Source: Archegozetes longisetosus
Lineage: Eukaryota; Arthropoda; Arachnida; Sarcoptiformes; Trhypochthoniidae
DNA: 64,000 nt
Direction of reading: 5' to 3'
Assembly: GCA_018873245.2 (NCBI GenBank)
Contig: JAEMBT020000004.1
Location: 9,502,652 to 9,566,651, forward strand
Numbering within the stretch: position 1 is the stretch's first letter; each line of letters starts with the position of its first letter. The notes below the pieces were generated by a model. That model did not search any database. It saw nothing but the letters and a program-made list of their open reading frames with translations, and was not told the origin of the DNA. Positions 41,522 through 54,373 of this stretch are shown here, in pieces. The position numbers were made by a program, and so were the translations under genes.

Positions 41522-44500
41522 AACTCCCAATTCTGCTCACTCTAACAATAGTCGAGGCTTCTAAGGGACAAAAACCGCTTGAATTTATTCCCAATAAAAC
41601 TTATACATCGCGCGTATATTATGTATTTTTTTGCAATTTAGCTCAAGTATGCACATACAAAGTTGGCTGAGCTATTGCCTATTCAAATGCGATGTATTCA
41701 CATGTAACTGACCTAAACATTAACAATTGACTAGTGAACAATAGGACAATATGGTAAGTTCCGGGTTTGCAGTTTTCGATTTTTGTTAGTATAACCCAAT
41801 ACTTTTAATTCATTTGAAAAACTTGTGAACTGCTCTATAATTATAAGGTTCATACAAATATGATATGAAAATTCATTGAATAATACTATTTTGTAATTTG
41901 AAAAACCAACACTACAATAACACATTCAGATGTGATAATAATGAAAAAAATAATAATTGCATACAAATTCAACTCAAGCCATTGATTTGATTGTGATGAA
42001 TAAAAGTTGAACCACTCTTTCCATTGAGCCAAAGAGAAGAAGATTGAAATTGTGAATTATATGAATTGATGACAATTGAAACTTGCATTATCTATTTGCA
42101 AAAGAAGCCCAAAAGCTTTTACTCAGTTCTTAAATTGGAAACTACTATGTATGAAATTAGATATTTTCTATCAAACCTATTCATATAATATCTTTACTCT
42201 ATTTTGAAAAGAAATTCGCAAATAAACTTTGAAAAATAGAAGAACCTTCAAAATAGCACATTGTGCTTCTATTCAAAAGCTGTGGATTAGATCTCTTCAA
42301 AACGTTTTATAAGATTCTCTTGTCATTTATTTATATAATAATTATTGTTCAGCTTTATTAAACGTACAGTTAGTTTAAGGAAACTGTTTAGATATTTATT
42401 TAGATATTCTATAGAAAAGATAAGCAATCAATACTCAACATTCAGTTCAAATCCATTCAAGCGAACACTCCATTTAGTCGGATAATAAACCAAATAATAA
42501 CTGAATAATTCAACTTTTCTGCTATAAGTAACAATTATAAATACGATTACTTAAAGTGATTAGTTGTCTAACCAAAGGTTTACTGTATCAAAACATATGT
42601 GTGTTTAATATTGTTTCTTAAACAATATTAGTTTATTCTTACTGAACCAGCAATATTTTTATTATTCATCTACTATTCAATTGAGTCAACCAGTTAAATT
42701 GAAACCATTTCATTGAGTTAGAATTTAATAATCGATTTTAGTTATTCATGCGACAAAAAAACCCAGAGCTAGCTCTAAACAAGTTCGCACTCGTTCGCAC
42801 TCAAGTGTCGACACTCTACTTCAGATACAATAATAGTCAGTACAAAGCAGACTCTCACGAGTGGATCAGCTTTTTAGACCCAATTTTACATTTTACAGAC
42901 TATTATGTCAAATAATAAAGTTATATAATGAAAGCAGTTCAATGAATAATGAACATAAGCTCAATCCTAACAATATGAAAAAGTAATTCAAAGCTCAAAA
43001 CTATATAGCACATGAATACAAGCTATTGATATATCAAATTAGTTTCATATTGCTCCCTATTACAGTCCTAATTGAATTCCTGAAAATCTTTCACAAAGTA
43101 ATCAATTACTTAAAACAGCAATAAATAAAACATCGATTAGGTACGAGACAAACAATTTATATCGTTCTTGAAATCTTTAAAGAGAGTGAAAGTCAGTCAG
43201 AGCTATCTTTAGAAAGTTTATAAATTTAAAGTGACTTAAAAAGAAGAGAATTAGATAAGAGCCTAATTTAAGTGGTGAATGTTTGAAAGCATGATTTGAG
43301 GTTTATTAGTGGGTGGTAGCAAAAACAGTCTGACACTCAAAGTGCCATAAATCAGATGATGCTTTAGCGCTAAACTGGCATTTATGGGCACAAAATAAGT
43401 CGAAAACAGGGATGAGGATCGCCAGTCGATTCCAACATAAAGAGCACAGGACCATTAAATGAAAACTTGGTGTATCTCATATGTATCTAAGATGTATCTG
43501 ACATTCCCCTCTATTGTGAACTGGATTTTCTAGCAAAAAGTCCAGGTGTCAAACAGTACTTTATGAAAAGAGCACTCCCTTCTGAAAAATCGCTAAATTG
43601 TCAATAGAGTTTAGTTCTATAGGGTCGCGTATTATGTGAAATAATACTGTTGTATACCTTAAATTGTGTGCACTTGTAAAGAATCCCATATAATAATTGT
43701 ATTGTCACTCTTGAATACTTGAGTACATAAGAAAAACTGCTCAAACTCTACTATACTCTACACCTGCGATATTGAAGCACAAAAAATACCAAAAATACGT
43801 CTGAATTAACTTATTGTGATTCATGAGTATTAGCCAGATCTGACTCTTTTACTTATTCTCTATCACAAGCCTTTCAATTTTTATTCTCACACTAAATCCA
43901 TGGACTTTTGTTGAATTACTATTGAATTTACCCAAACTTCAGATCAATGTTCAGGCTAGTAATGAGTGAAATGATGACAAGTTTCAAATTCTTTAACAAA
44001 GATTTATATGGAAAAAGCTTTATTTAAAAATATACTTAAATTTATTACAATCACATAATCGCAAGTCATTTGTCATTATATTAGATTCTAACGATAGACA
44101 CAATTTAATTGTGGAAGAGTTCAGTGATTTTGTGACATAAAGAAGAAGTAGAATCTGAGAAAATTAAGCCAATGTTACTTTCTTTTGAGTCATAGTTGAC
44201 GATAATTGAAAAGATTGTCCTCGATTTGCACAAAACGCATCGTATCTGTAATAATATAAATGAAAATTAAATTTGAGTATAATTAGAAAGTAATAGAGAA
44301 TCGTTGAATCATTTTTGCAAACTACCAAAAATCAAAGTGTTTTGTTATGTGTACAAACTCTTATCCCTATATAAGCTGTTGGGTTAGACATAGGATTATA
44401 TATTTGACAGTTGTGCAAAAAAGCAATGATTTCTATAAGCTCTCTCTTGTTAATAATCCAATAAAAAGCACAATTGATAATTCGTTTTCTATCATTTCTC

Positions 44501-44854
44501 ATTTACTTGGAAAAAATGTTATCCAATTAGATAAATGCGGCACTAAGTATATATAATATTTATGTTTGATAAATAACAAAATTTCACTTTATTATAAGTC
44601 AGTAATTGTAGAAAAACCAGAATTTAGAACCTTACATAAAAGGATTTTAATTAAATGCATCTGAACTCGCTTTCACAAGAGTAGAAATGATTAATGAATA
44701 AATTTAGTACCAAAGAAGAAAAAAATAGTATTTATAAGTTTCCATAAAATTCGTATTATTCAGAAGAGACTGAAATGTTTAATAGACAGTAATCCTAAAA
44801 GAACAGTCAATCATAATTATAATCAATAATACGACACATTATATAGAATTTAGA

Positions 44855-44937
44855 AGATTGTTAGCAAGATTGTTAGAGAGACTGTTAGAAAGACTGTTAG
44901 AAGATTATTATAAAGATTATTGGAAAGGCTATTATAA
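44855..44937. repeat. 12-bp tandem repeat, about 7 copies
   Basis: Units close to AGATTGTTAGAA, degenerating toward the 3' end (AGATTATTGGAA, AGGCTATTATAA). Confidence 0.8.
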
Positions 44938-46415
44938 TGTTTGTATGCAAGTAAGAGACTTGTAATCCTGTTGTGTCCACATCTAAGAAGATAAGCGACA
45001 CTAAAGATTGCATGACTTATACTTTTGGTTGGGACTAATAATAGTGGAAAAAAATAAATGCATTAATCTAAGAGCATGTGGTATTCATAGGCAGTGATAA
45101 ATTGATTTACGAAGTATTATGCGTATTATACAGCGATTAGTTTTTCGTTTGCAATCCCTCCCCACTAATAATCCGTGACCAGAAAATTTTATTCTCCTAC
45201 CAATCCTAAGCCATTCTACTGTGAACAGCTTTTTAAAACTTTTTCACTCTTCTTCTGGAGCAGATATAATATAAGAACCAAAAGATGTGTGCATTCATTC
45301 AACAGTATGTGTGTATTGTATCGTCGATCCCATTATTGCTAAACGTATTGTACGCTATGCCAACTTTACGCAAAATGTTATACTTTTACGCGGGAGGCTT
45401 TTTCATCGTTTTCTATTCTTTTTTCATAGTTTTTTTTCATCGTTTCTATTCTTTTCTATTCTATCAGAAAAGCTAACTATTATATTATAATTCCTAACAA
45501 ACAAAATCATAATAAAAGGCACTCAAAAGCAAATCGATTATTACGACCTTCTCATGCTGGCACAAATTTGCGTTACATTCTTAATAAAAAAATCCGACAT
45601 TTAATTCATCATTAAATACTATTGAAGTTTTCTGAAAGCCTTGAATCTATAAGTCTTATCGGTGTCTGGATATTGTATTGAAAGATAATCATCCGATATT
45701 ATCTATCAATCGTTGAATAGACGCGCAAACAAAGAACGCAATAAATGAATAAGTCTGAGAAGAAGATAAATCCAAAGAATAAATGAAAGCAAATAAGCTT
45801 CTATTGCTCAGCCATAACGTATGGATACTATCGGTTACAAAATGCCGTAAAATAGATAAAAAACGATGAATAAAAACGATGAATTGTAAGACTTGACACA
45901 ATGTGATAAAACTGAGCTTAAAATCTGTGAGTACCTCAGAATAAGCGCTAATTTGAACTATTCGTAATCCTTTTATGCTGCAATTAATGCCATAAATAGT
46001 AGCTATATTTCAAAAATGGTAATTCAAACAATTTTAAAGAATTCCCCTCTTAGTGAAGGATATAATGAAGAGATTAAGAAGAAATGCATATAAAGCTTAT
46101 GTAATAACTGGTACTGTACTGTTGAGAAGGTTTCCTATTTTGATTGTAGTTGACGCTCAATCATTTGTTTACAATAAAGAAAAGGTTAGGCAATCAAATC
46201 GAAGATTGCTTTCATATCAATCAATTGCGCGATGATGTGATCATAAAACGATTTTCTTTACAAAACTACCTTCTCTAAACTTCATCAAACCCTAATTACA
46301 TTTTAGGGGCATTCAAATATTACAATTATGTGGCTTCAATAAATCTTGTTAAACATTTGCATAACAATTTTAAACCAATTCAGAGTCACTTTTCACTGAT
46401 AACTCCAAGCTTTCC

Positions 46416-49400
46416 TCACTTCTTAGTCTTCATATCGAATCTCAAAGAGAATACTTGAAGACTTTGAATGGCATAATAAGGAACTCAGTGTAATAAATAT
46501 AAACTTACATTTTGTCATATCTTTTCCTTTCAATTTCATTAATAGATGGTTTGGTGTTCTCAAGTGAAGCCAAAAGATGCTTTTGTTCAACTGCTATCAA
46601 ACTCTGAGTTGATGTCTGTTTAGGCGATAAAATATCTACACCGTTATTATCACCATTTTGAGCATTTGATAAATAAATCTCATTATATTTTAATGATTCG
46701 ATTTGATTAGTCAGATATTGTCGTTGACCAGTACTTAAGTTACGAGAAAATCCTTTTTCGACTGTAGGCATGTAAGCAATAAATTCAAGGCTTTGATCGC
46801 TAGGATCTTCTAAGCGGTCGATTTGTTGATTACTAAATTGTTTATGATTGTTATAGTGATTATGAAGAGCGTCTAATTGTGCGTTATATAACAAAGCCTG
46901 TAAATCAGCGCCGCTAAAATTATGTGTGAGAGAAGCAATAATTTCTAAATCAACATCAGAACCTAATGATAGTTTAGCGCTCAAAGCTCGCAGTATCTCA
47001 AGCCTTTCGCTTTGATTAGGCAGAGGACAATACAGGCATTTATCAAATCTTCCCGGTCTCAGTAAAGCAGGATCTATTAAATCAGGTCTACTTGTGGCCG
47101 ACAGCACATAAACACCGGTTTGTAATGCTTCCACGCCATCCATCTGTGTCAACAATTGATTCACAACACGATCAGTAACTCCAGTGCTGTCGTGTCCTCT
47201 TCTTGGCGCTAATGCATCGAATTCATCAAAGAATAAAATACAAGGCTTTGCGCTCTGCGCCCGACAAAATAAATCTCTAACTGACTGTTCACTCGCGCCA
47301 ACATATTTTGATAACAATTCTGGACCTTTTATACCAATAAAATTAATACCACATTCATTAGCAACTGCTTCAACAACTAATGTTTTTCCAGTCCCGGGAG
47401 CGCCGAACAACATAATAGAGGATTGAGGTTTGAGTGGAAGTTTTGAGAATAGCAGTGGATATTTGATGGGCCAAAGAAGGGTTTCCAATAAAGCTTTCTT
47501 TACCTCTGCTAAGCCTCCGATATCACTTAGCTTTCTGCTTGACTTCAGCTGCAAATCCAAACCCCTCAAATTAATCGGTGAAAATCCATCAAATGCTGCC
47601 TTAAAATTGTCTTCGTTTAAAATTAGATCTTTCAAAGAGCTACCGTGCGATAAGAAACAATTGTGAACTGCTCTGTCGACTAAAGCTGACAAATCGATTG
47701 GTAGATAACCCTTACATTTGAGGGCTATATCTTTCAAGTTCAAGTTTACGTGTGAATTAAAACCATGATCACTGAATTTATAAGATATTATTTCTGAGAG
47801 AATATCAATTCGTTGTTGTAAATCAGGTGAAGATAACTCAACCATTTCTTGAAAAATATGTTTTCCTCGAGTTTGAACTAAAGCGGTTTGCAGTGACTTA
47901 TTTGACTTCGACGTCGCAATGACAGTGACTTGATTTCCGAAAGAAATATCACTTTTCATTATTTTTTCTACTAGACCAACGAATAATAGGGACACTCGCT
48001 CCGAATAAATGGCTTCAGCGCTCACTTCTTGTCCTGGTTTTAATGGCATCGATGCTATTGAGTCCAAATCTTCGAATATAAGTAAAGCTGGTTGTCGGTG
48101 AAGAGCTTCAGCCAATGAAGTGGTCCAACTTTTTTGAAGTGATTCAATTCGCTTGCCCTTAAGTAAACTGCAATCGATGTATTGAACATAAACAAAATGT
48201 GGAGAATGTATTAATTTATTGATTAAGGCATTGAGTAAATGGCTTTTTCCACTTCCTTTCTGTCCGTGAATTAGTAACGAACATGACTTAACAGGTGACA
48301 AACGATTTAAATGAGCAGCCAAGTGGTCAAGATTTAAAGCAAGTTTTATGAAATTGAAGCACTTCATTAAAACATCATTATAACCACCAAATGGTTTATC
48401 TAATGAATGAGTATTAAAACTACTGTTCAACTTTTTATCGATATCTTTGACACGAGAGAGCGGTAATGGAATTTCACAAAATGGTTTAGGACTGCACATA
48501 ACGGGTTCGCTTATCTCTATTGATAGATCTTTTAGCGAAGTTTGTGTTATCACAAATAAAGAAGTCTCGCTCCTATGGAATACAAAAAAGTCAACTTCGC
48601 ACAAATGAATGAGACAACCATTAGTTAATAATAACATTTTTATTGATGTCCTTTCAATAAGTCTATTCAGTTCAGTAATAATTAAATCGTCTGTAATTTT
48701 ACTTCTTTTAGTTGAAACTCCAACCGAACAGAGAGTCAAATCTTTTATCACTGGTATTGAAGTATGAGTTGGTTGGCTCAGTAATATTCTTGAAGTAATA
48801 GAGAGACCCATTTGTCGCCTCAAGTTATCACAAATGAAAATACTAGAACGCGGACATTGATTATGAGCACAAACCAATACAACAGTTTCTTTAAAATCCA
48901 TTTCTGATATCAATTTTGAAGGACTTTTCGTATCATTCGGCTCACTCTTAATTTCTTCCTTCTTCTGAGATTTTTGGGTTTCTCTCTTTTTCTCAGAAGG
49001 AGATAAAATATTTGTCAGTTTTGAAACAAAACAGTTATTTTCTAAGTTATCGAAATGATCACTAGATATGAATACAGTGTTCACAATATCTTTGTCGTTA
49101 TTTTCGAGTTCCGTATTAAATGGCAAAACTCTCAGCACTTGATTAATATTCAAATTCAACTGAAGTTCCATTGATTCCATTTCTTGATTATTCTTAGGTT
49201 TAGAGCTCTGCTCATCAGTTGAATCGTTTGCGTTGTTAGGATTGTTATTAGATAGAAGTGATTTAACCAAACCAAACATCGACGATATTAGTGAAGGGTT
49301 TGTATTCCTTTCGGCTACATTTGTCTCACCAGTTCTTCCATTGCCTCTGATATTATCTAAGCTATTATCTATCTCTTCATTGTCATCAAAGTCTATATTC

Positions 49401-50003
49401 TTCTGCGGTGGTGAAACTACAACTTCAGTGAAAGTATTCAAAACGATTGCACTTGAATTTTTAGGTCTTAACCGAAATGCTTCGACAAAAATACAGATAT
49501 TTGAGTCGTTGATCCAAATCGGGAATATTTGGCCCGAAACTAACACTCGGATTTGATTCAATAGGTTTGACTCAATGAAGCTTGAGTTTAAAGCCAATAT
49601 TTCCCAATCGTTTTCAGTGATTGGCTTCAAATAGCATTTATCACAGTTTGAAATAGTATTCGTTTGAAACTTGTCCACAAAACTAACCAAAACTTGTTGC
49701 TTGCGATTAAATCCCAATTTATTAGCAAATAATCCATTAATTGTAATAATGTTTTCGTTATTACTATAGTCTCCGTTCCAACTGGCCAAAATTTCTTTAT
49801 CCTCTTCTGATTTGAGTGATCTTATTTTGAATATAGAAACGCCCTAAAAGTTAATTAAACAAAATTATTAATTGTTAACTAATTGGGAAAATTTCAAATG
49901 ATTGTCTCACATTTGTGCCACGAAGATTCCACGATTTAGGTATTGATATAAAACAATTTTTGTTTGAATTAAATTCAATTTCTGCCATTTGTATAAAAGT
50001 CAT
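46416..50003 (-). CDS. PEX1: Peroxisome biogenesis factor 1, double AAA ATPase
   Basis: PEX1 pairs with PEX6 in the ATPase that extracts the import receptor PEX5 from the peroxisomal membrane (family knowledge). Exon 1 is 49911-50003, from the first ATG after an in-frame TAA; exon 2 is 46509-49843, joined in phase 0 over a 67-bp intron. The protein has about 1158 residues (human about 1280). The N-terminal half carries the PEX1 adaptor region: ENDWEILALNSSFIESNLL, then IFPIWIN. D1 has Walker A GQKGSGKS (about 558-565) and LLIFEDLD. D2 has Walker A GAPGTGKT (about 845-852), Walker B CILFFDEFD (about 899-907) and second region of homology TSRPDLIDPALLRPGRFDK (from about 948). The open frame ends KRYDKM then TAA at 46505, but that stop overlaps a perfect GTAAGT donor. 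Splicing to an acceptor at 46462 would give a tail ending near 46416 (LQVFSLRFDMKTKK). That model sets the lower limit used here. Confidence 0.95.
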
Positions 50004-52613
50004 TGTTTCTTTATTTTTATTAATTAGTTTAACTACAATTAATTTATTAAAACTTTGTTTGCGTTCTGTTTGCAAACAATTAACTCTTTCTAAAGTGATT
50101 TCAAGAACGTTTTAGTTTCCATTTCAACCAAAAGGTGACACTATTTGCGCGATAATCACTCCTAAAATCATTTTTAAGTTTTCTTTTCAACGTTTCATCA
50201 AATTTTTCAGTTGCATTAAGTTTGAGAAAACTTTACGATTTATTTCAGAACCAATGTAATTAAAACTTAAAAACTGGTTTGAATGATTCATTATTTGGAT
50301 GGCAGTAATTTATAATATTTTGATTAATTTATGAAAATCTCATGTCTAGGTTACGAAAAACAAAATATATCCAGCGAATGAAAGCTTAGGAATTAAACGT
50401 TAATTATAGTGTCTCTGTTGCACATAATTACCTTAATCATACTCAACAATTTTCTCAACCTAGCTTTTCCATGAATTAATAATATTTTAAACCTTCAGAT
50501 ATTATACAAATATTTCATATATCCACCCTTAAATCTTAACAGTCAAATCGCCTGCATTCAGAACTAAACTTTTATAACCATTAATGTTAGAATAGTTTAA
50601 TATCAAACCACCAAAAGTGTTTCTCATTTTCACGTTTCTCTCAATATTTCATTTAATATAAATCCTTCTTCTGTCAAATATAACCTCATTTTAACTTCCT
50701 TCAGATAAATTTGACTCTAAATTATGATTTCTGTTGATGAAGAGCTACAGTCTTATGCACTTTGAATGCACAGCGTATATACCACTAAAATAAGAGTTTA
50801 AGACCTAGTATAAGATCTAGTGTATCCTGCACCTTTCCCTTCAAAAGCATACCAAAGTAATTAATTCTATTATTTTCTCAAAACCTCTCGTATTTTCTAT
50901 CATCTTCAGATTCAATCTAAACAGTTTTGTTATGGTCCTGAGCTTGATTTGGGATTTGGAATACAAAAACCTTTTAGTAGTGGTCAAAATTTACAATAGC
51001 TATAATACCGTTCACTAAATGTAAGCTTTTTTGCTTTCCTGAACTATAATGTAAACCAATTTAAATTCATACTGAAAACGCAATCATGAGATTAGGTCTA
51101 ATTAAAATTCAAGGTTTGAATTTTCGGGAAATCGCTTACAATATTTTCCCTTTTCCTTGAAATATTTGAATGCACAAAACTTCTATTGTAAACTTTAGCC
51201 CAAAGCCATAAATTGGCTGAATAGTGCCTCACATTTGGTCTGGCCCCACACAGAACAGAAGACAACTGGAACTTCAGATTCAAAGGAATGCTGTTGAGAA
51301 GTTTGAAACATAAAGTTTGCGAACTGTTTGTACCAGGTTTATACTATTTACCTGCTCACTAATTTTACTATCAGCTCAGCCTATTTTTAGTGTTTCAATT
51401 CAATTTACTCAAGTTGTAAAGATTAAGGCTTTTAATTTCAGATTTTAACTAAATATCATTATGTTATGTGAGTTTATTACTCTGTTATGTAAATGTTTTT
51501 TTCAACCTGTAAATAATTATATGCACTCTTCGTTTCAAATCACTTTTTTAGTTGCAATCTACGATAATAATATCTATTAGTGCAAACTTTCATAGGCTTT
51601 CAACTGCCATATCAACCAAACCATAGCTAAATGTTTCACTCTTGTAGAAATTACTTAAATAATAAAAATGCAAATTATTTAGATTATGTGAAACATATTC
51701 TGCAATATATATGTAGATTCTAGTTCTTCCTGGCTAATAATGTTTGAGATATTCGAAAAACTAATATAATAATAAGTTACATCTGGAGAATGTTTCAGCT
51801 GTTCTTTGCACATCGAATGAAACTTTACGTGAATGCTTGTTTTGTGTGAGAACTATTGGAGTGATTGGTAGTATAAGAGAGAAAAGGTGCGCAAACAGTA
51901 CTTGAATGATAGTGCGCTGTAAAAGCGAGTGAGAGGGAGACCAATTGCATTTAGCTGACGAGTGAACGGCAAACTTTTCTCAATCGAAAAAAGAAGCGCT
52001 TTTCAGAGAACACTAAGCCCTGTTTTGTACGTACTATTTATTAGCAGCTCGAGTTTTTTTTCTGGATAAGTCATTAATCCAGTGGCTGTGGCCCAAACTT
52101 GAAATCAAGTGGAACCTGTCTTTTACAGATCAACTTGTTTTCAATCAAGTGCATAGTCTCTCAACGAGTTTTTTTTCACTATTCAATCTTATCTTTGTGA
52201 AAGTGATCGCACACATGCTTAGTATATGATCAAATCTGTTTCGCTCTTTATGTTTAACTAAATGTGTTTAAGAATAAGTTTGAATAGACTTCCGTTCTGT
52301 TTATTTTTTGCGTCTAATCATACTCTTGTGTTTTGGTTGAAACAACTCTCGGGAGTATAATATATGAAAGTAATATTGAATAAGGACTGATTCGATCGGC
52401 TCTATCGTACGTTAGAATCTTTTAAGCTTATATTTATCAGATCATTGAGTATGAATGAATGGAATGTGAATTTAGAGCTTCCTCAGGGATAAAGTGCTCG
52501 TTTTTACATTAATGCGATGTTTTGAAAATAAACAATACGAGAGTAAATAAATAAAAAATAGTTACTCTAATGTGTTCAGTTAAAGCTGATATGTGAAGAT
52601 TTTCACTGAGCAA
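50004..52613. other. Divergent spacer between PEX1 and the LHFPL gene
   Basis: About 2.6 kb between head-to-head genes; it should hold both promoters and 5' UTRs. No further coding region or clear repeat seen. A less AT-rich stretch at about 51880-52150 could be promoter or 5' UTR sequence for the LHFPL gene (inference). Confidence 0.5.
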
Positions 52614-54373
52614 ATGATAATCGATCGAGAGTCAGGAGTACGAACTGAAAGAATGGGCTGCAAACTAACTGCAGCCGGTATAATATGGACAAGTCTATCA
52701 TTAGCAGCTGCTATTCTTAACTGCAGCGGTTATTATGTTCCATACTGGCTTAAGGGATCTTATCATAATGCCATCGATGTTTCATTTGGATCATTTAGAA
52801 GATGTAATTATCCCAGACTTACAAATGATGGCAAAGTTGAAATAGTGATAGAATGCGGTCGATACCGGACTTTTGGCGACATACCGTCCTTATCCTGGCA
52901 GGTATTGTGTTGCAGAACCTTTACTAACTCGGCGCTGTTTATATTACATATCAGTATTTATTTGACTTAATATCAAACCAGATAGAGATATGTGCTTATC
53001 TTATTTTGCGGTTTTTCTTTCATTTGACACGTTTATAAACAGATAACAACAATTCTGATAGGAATGGGAGCATCAGCTTCACTATTAGTCGCATTCACAG
53101 TACTGGCCGGTTGTTGCTTATCGGATGTCATCACTAGGAGTACTGCCAAAGCATTGGGAGTCATTCAATTGATTGGAGGTTAGGATAACAATGTTCATTG
53201 TTATTATAAGCATATGATAAGACTTAGTGTATGTTTCATCTCAACTAAAGTGTTTTTCAATGTTTTTCTAAAGATCTGGCTAATTTCTTAGTTAGAAAAC
53301 TAATTTACTCATTATTCTTACCGAATTTTTTTCATAAGCTCATTAATAATTATTAATTTGAAAAGCCTTCGTGTCATTCTCAAAGTCATAGTGCATTAAA
53401 CAGGATGAGACCTATTCTTTTAGTTATGTTGGGTGGAATATGAAAATAAACGATAAAATCATCAAATGTTAGGCTATAAAGTAGCTTTCAGATAGTATAA
53501 CATTAATTTAGATGAAAAGTTGAAAAACTAATAAAATAAAATGATAAATGAATGATGACATGACATTAGTTAAGAGAGCAAGCTTTGGAAGTCACATTGG
53601 CTTGAATTAAATATTCATACAATTGTAATAAATCGCAAAATCTAAGAAATGTGAATTGAAGCAGAGTTGAGCTTTTTTCCAAAATAAATTGTCTCCTATT
53701 CTTACAATGTAACTCTGAATGGTTTAACTCTATCACATTTATAAAGACTAAGCTTAAGCCTCATATGATTGAGTGCATGATCAGAATGTCATATTTTAAG
53801 GCTTAAGCGTTTTGAAGTCTTATTTGGTAACATTTAAGCAATATCTCAAAAGTTCCTCTTTTGAGGTAAAAAAGTCGTTAAACTTATTGATCATGTTCAA
53901 TAAATGAGTGATCATAACTTGATAAGTTTTTTTTAAAAATAATTTGAAAGTTTATAATTTATAAAAGTTATTTTCAAAGTTTTTACATTTAATAATCAAA
54001 CGACTGAAGAGAAAGAAAACAAACGTTATTTGGTCTTATGTAACAATTAGCTAATGTTTGATTTGTTTGCCTTTAAAGCTCTTCTAATGTTATTTGGAGG
54101 CTTACTATACCCATACGGTTGGAACAGTCTTGAAGTAAAAGATGCCTGCGGTGGTCTGTCTGATGTCTATAAGCTCGGTATTTGAGATTTGAAAATGAAA
54201 TTCTGTGGTTTTCAAACAGATATAATCTTAGATGATTATCACTTTAAATTATAGGCACATGTGAACTCTCGTGGTCTTCCTATATTATGATGAGTGGAGT
54301 CGCAATGCTTTTTATTTGTTTTATTCTCTCGTTCAAAGCCAGCAAAGTTAAACTTAGACCTTACAGAACATAA
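52614..54373 (+). CDS. LHFPL tetraspan family membrane protein (LHFPL6/LHFP-like)
   Basis: Four-transmembrane protein of the LHFPL family (claudin-like fold; some members are auxiliary subunits of receptors or channels). Four exons: 52614-52901, 53043-53178, 54079-54177, 54255-54373, with matched phases, giving 213 residues, close to the family's usual length of 200-240. The ATG at 52614 is first after an in-frame stop; the ATG at 52653 (MGCKLTAAGIIW) matches the usual family start better and may be the real one. Predicted membrane segments: about 19-42, 97-121, 131-152 and 181-201. Family marks: VSFGSFRRCNYP (about 56-67), IECGRYRTF (79-87), GCCLSDVITR (119-128), LYPYGW (151-156) and CELSWSSY (177-184). 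The first extracellular loop is longer than the second, as in this family. The second intron, 900 bp, is long for the window. AATAAA at 54422 lies 50 bp after the stop. The closest human member appears to be LHFPL6. Confidence 0.9.

Larger units (their letters stand above)
31411..46415. other. 15-kb gene-poor region downstream of the second Sox gene
   Basis: No recognised protein gene. Beyond the second Sox 3' UTR it contains a TTTATTT tandem (34481), a duplicated CT-repeat block (36251), a 47-bp imperfect duplication near 37163-37255, a 42-bp tandem duplication (38087), a tRNA-like unit with an adjacent foldback (40043-40366), a short GA run at about 41160-41172, a 17-bp tandem (41445), a 12-bp tandem (44855) and T-rich simple sequence near 45415-45470. 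Overlapping open frames at 35861-36250 in three frames show no family signature. Confidence 0.55.

Noticed and set aside
43341-43391. Short hairpin with GTGCC/GGCAC and ATAAAT/ATTTAT stems around the palindrome TTTAGCGCTAAA
   Set aside because: Only about 50 nt with interrupted stems; not distinctive enough for an RNA gene.
47184-49556. Plus-strand open frames opposite PEX1
   Set aside because: Antisense shadows of the PEX1 coding exon.
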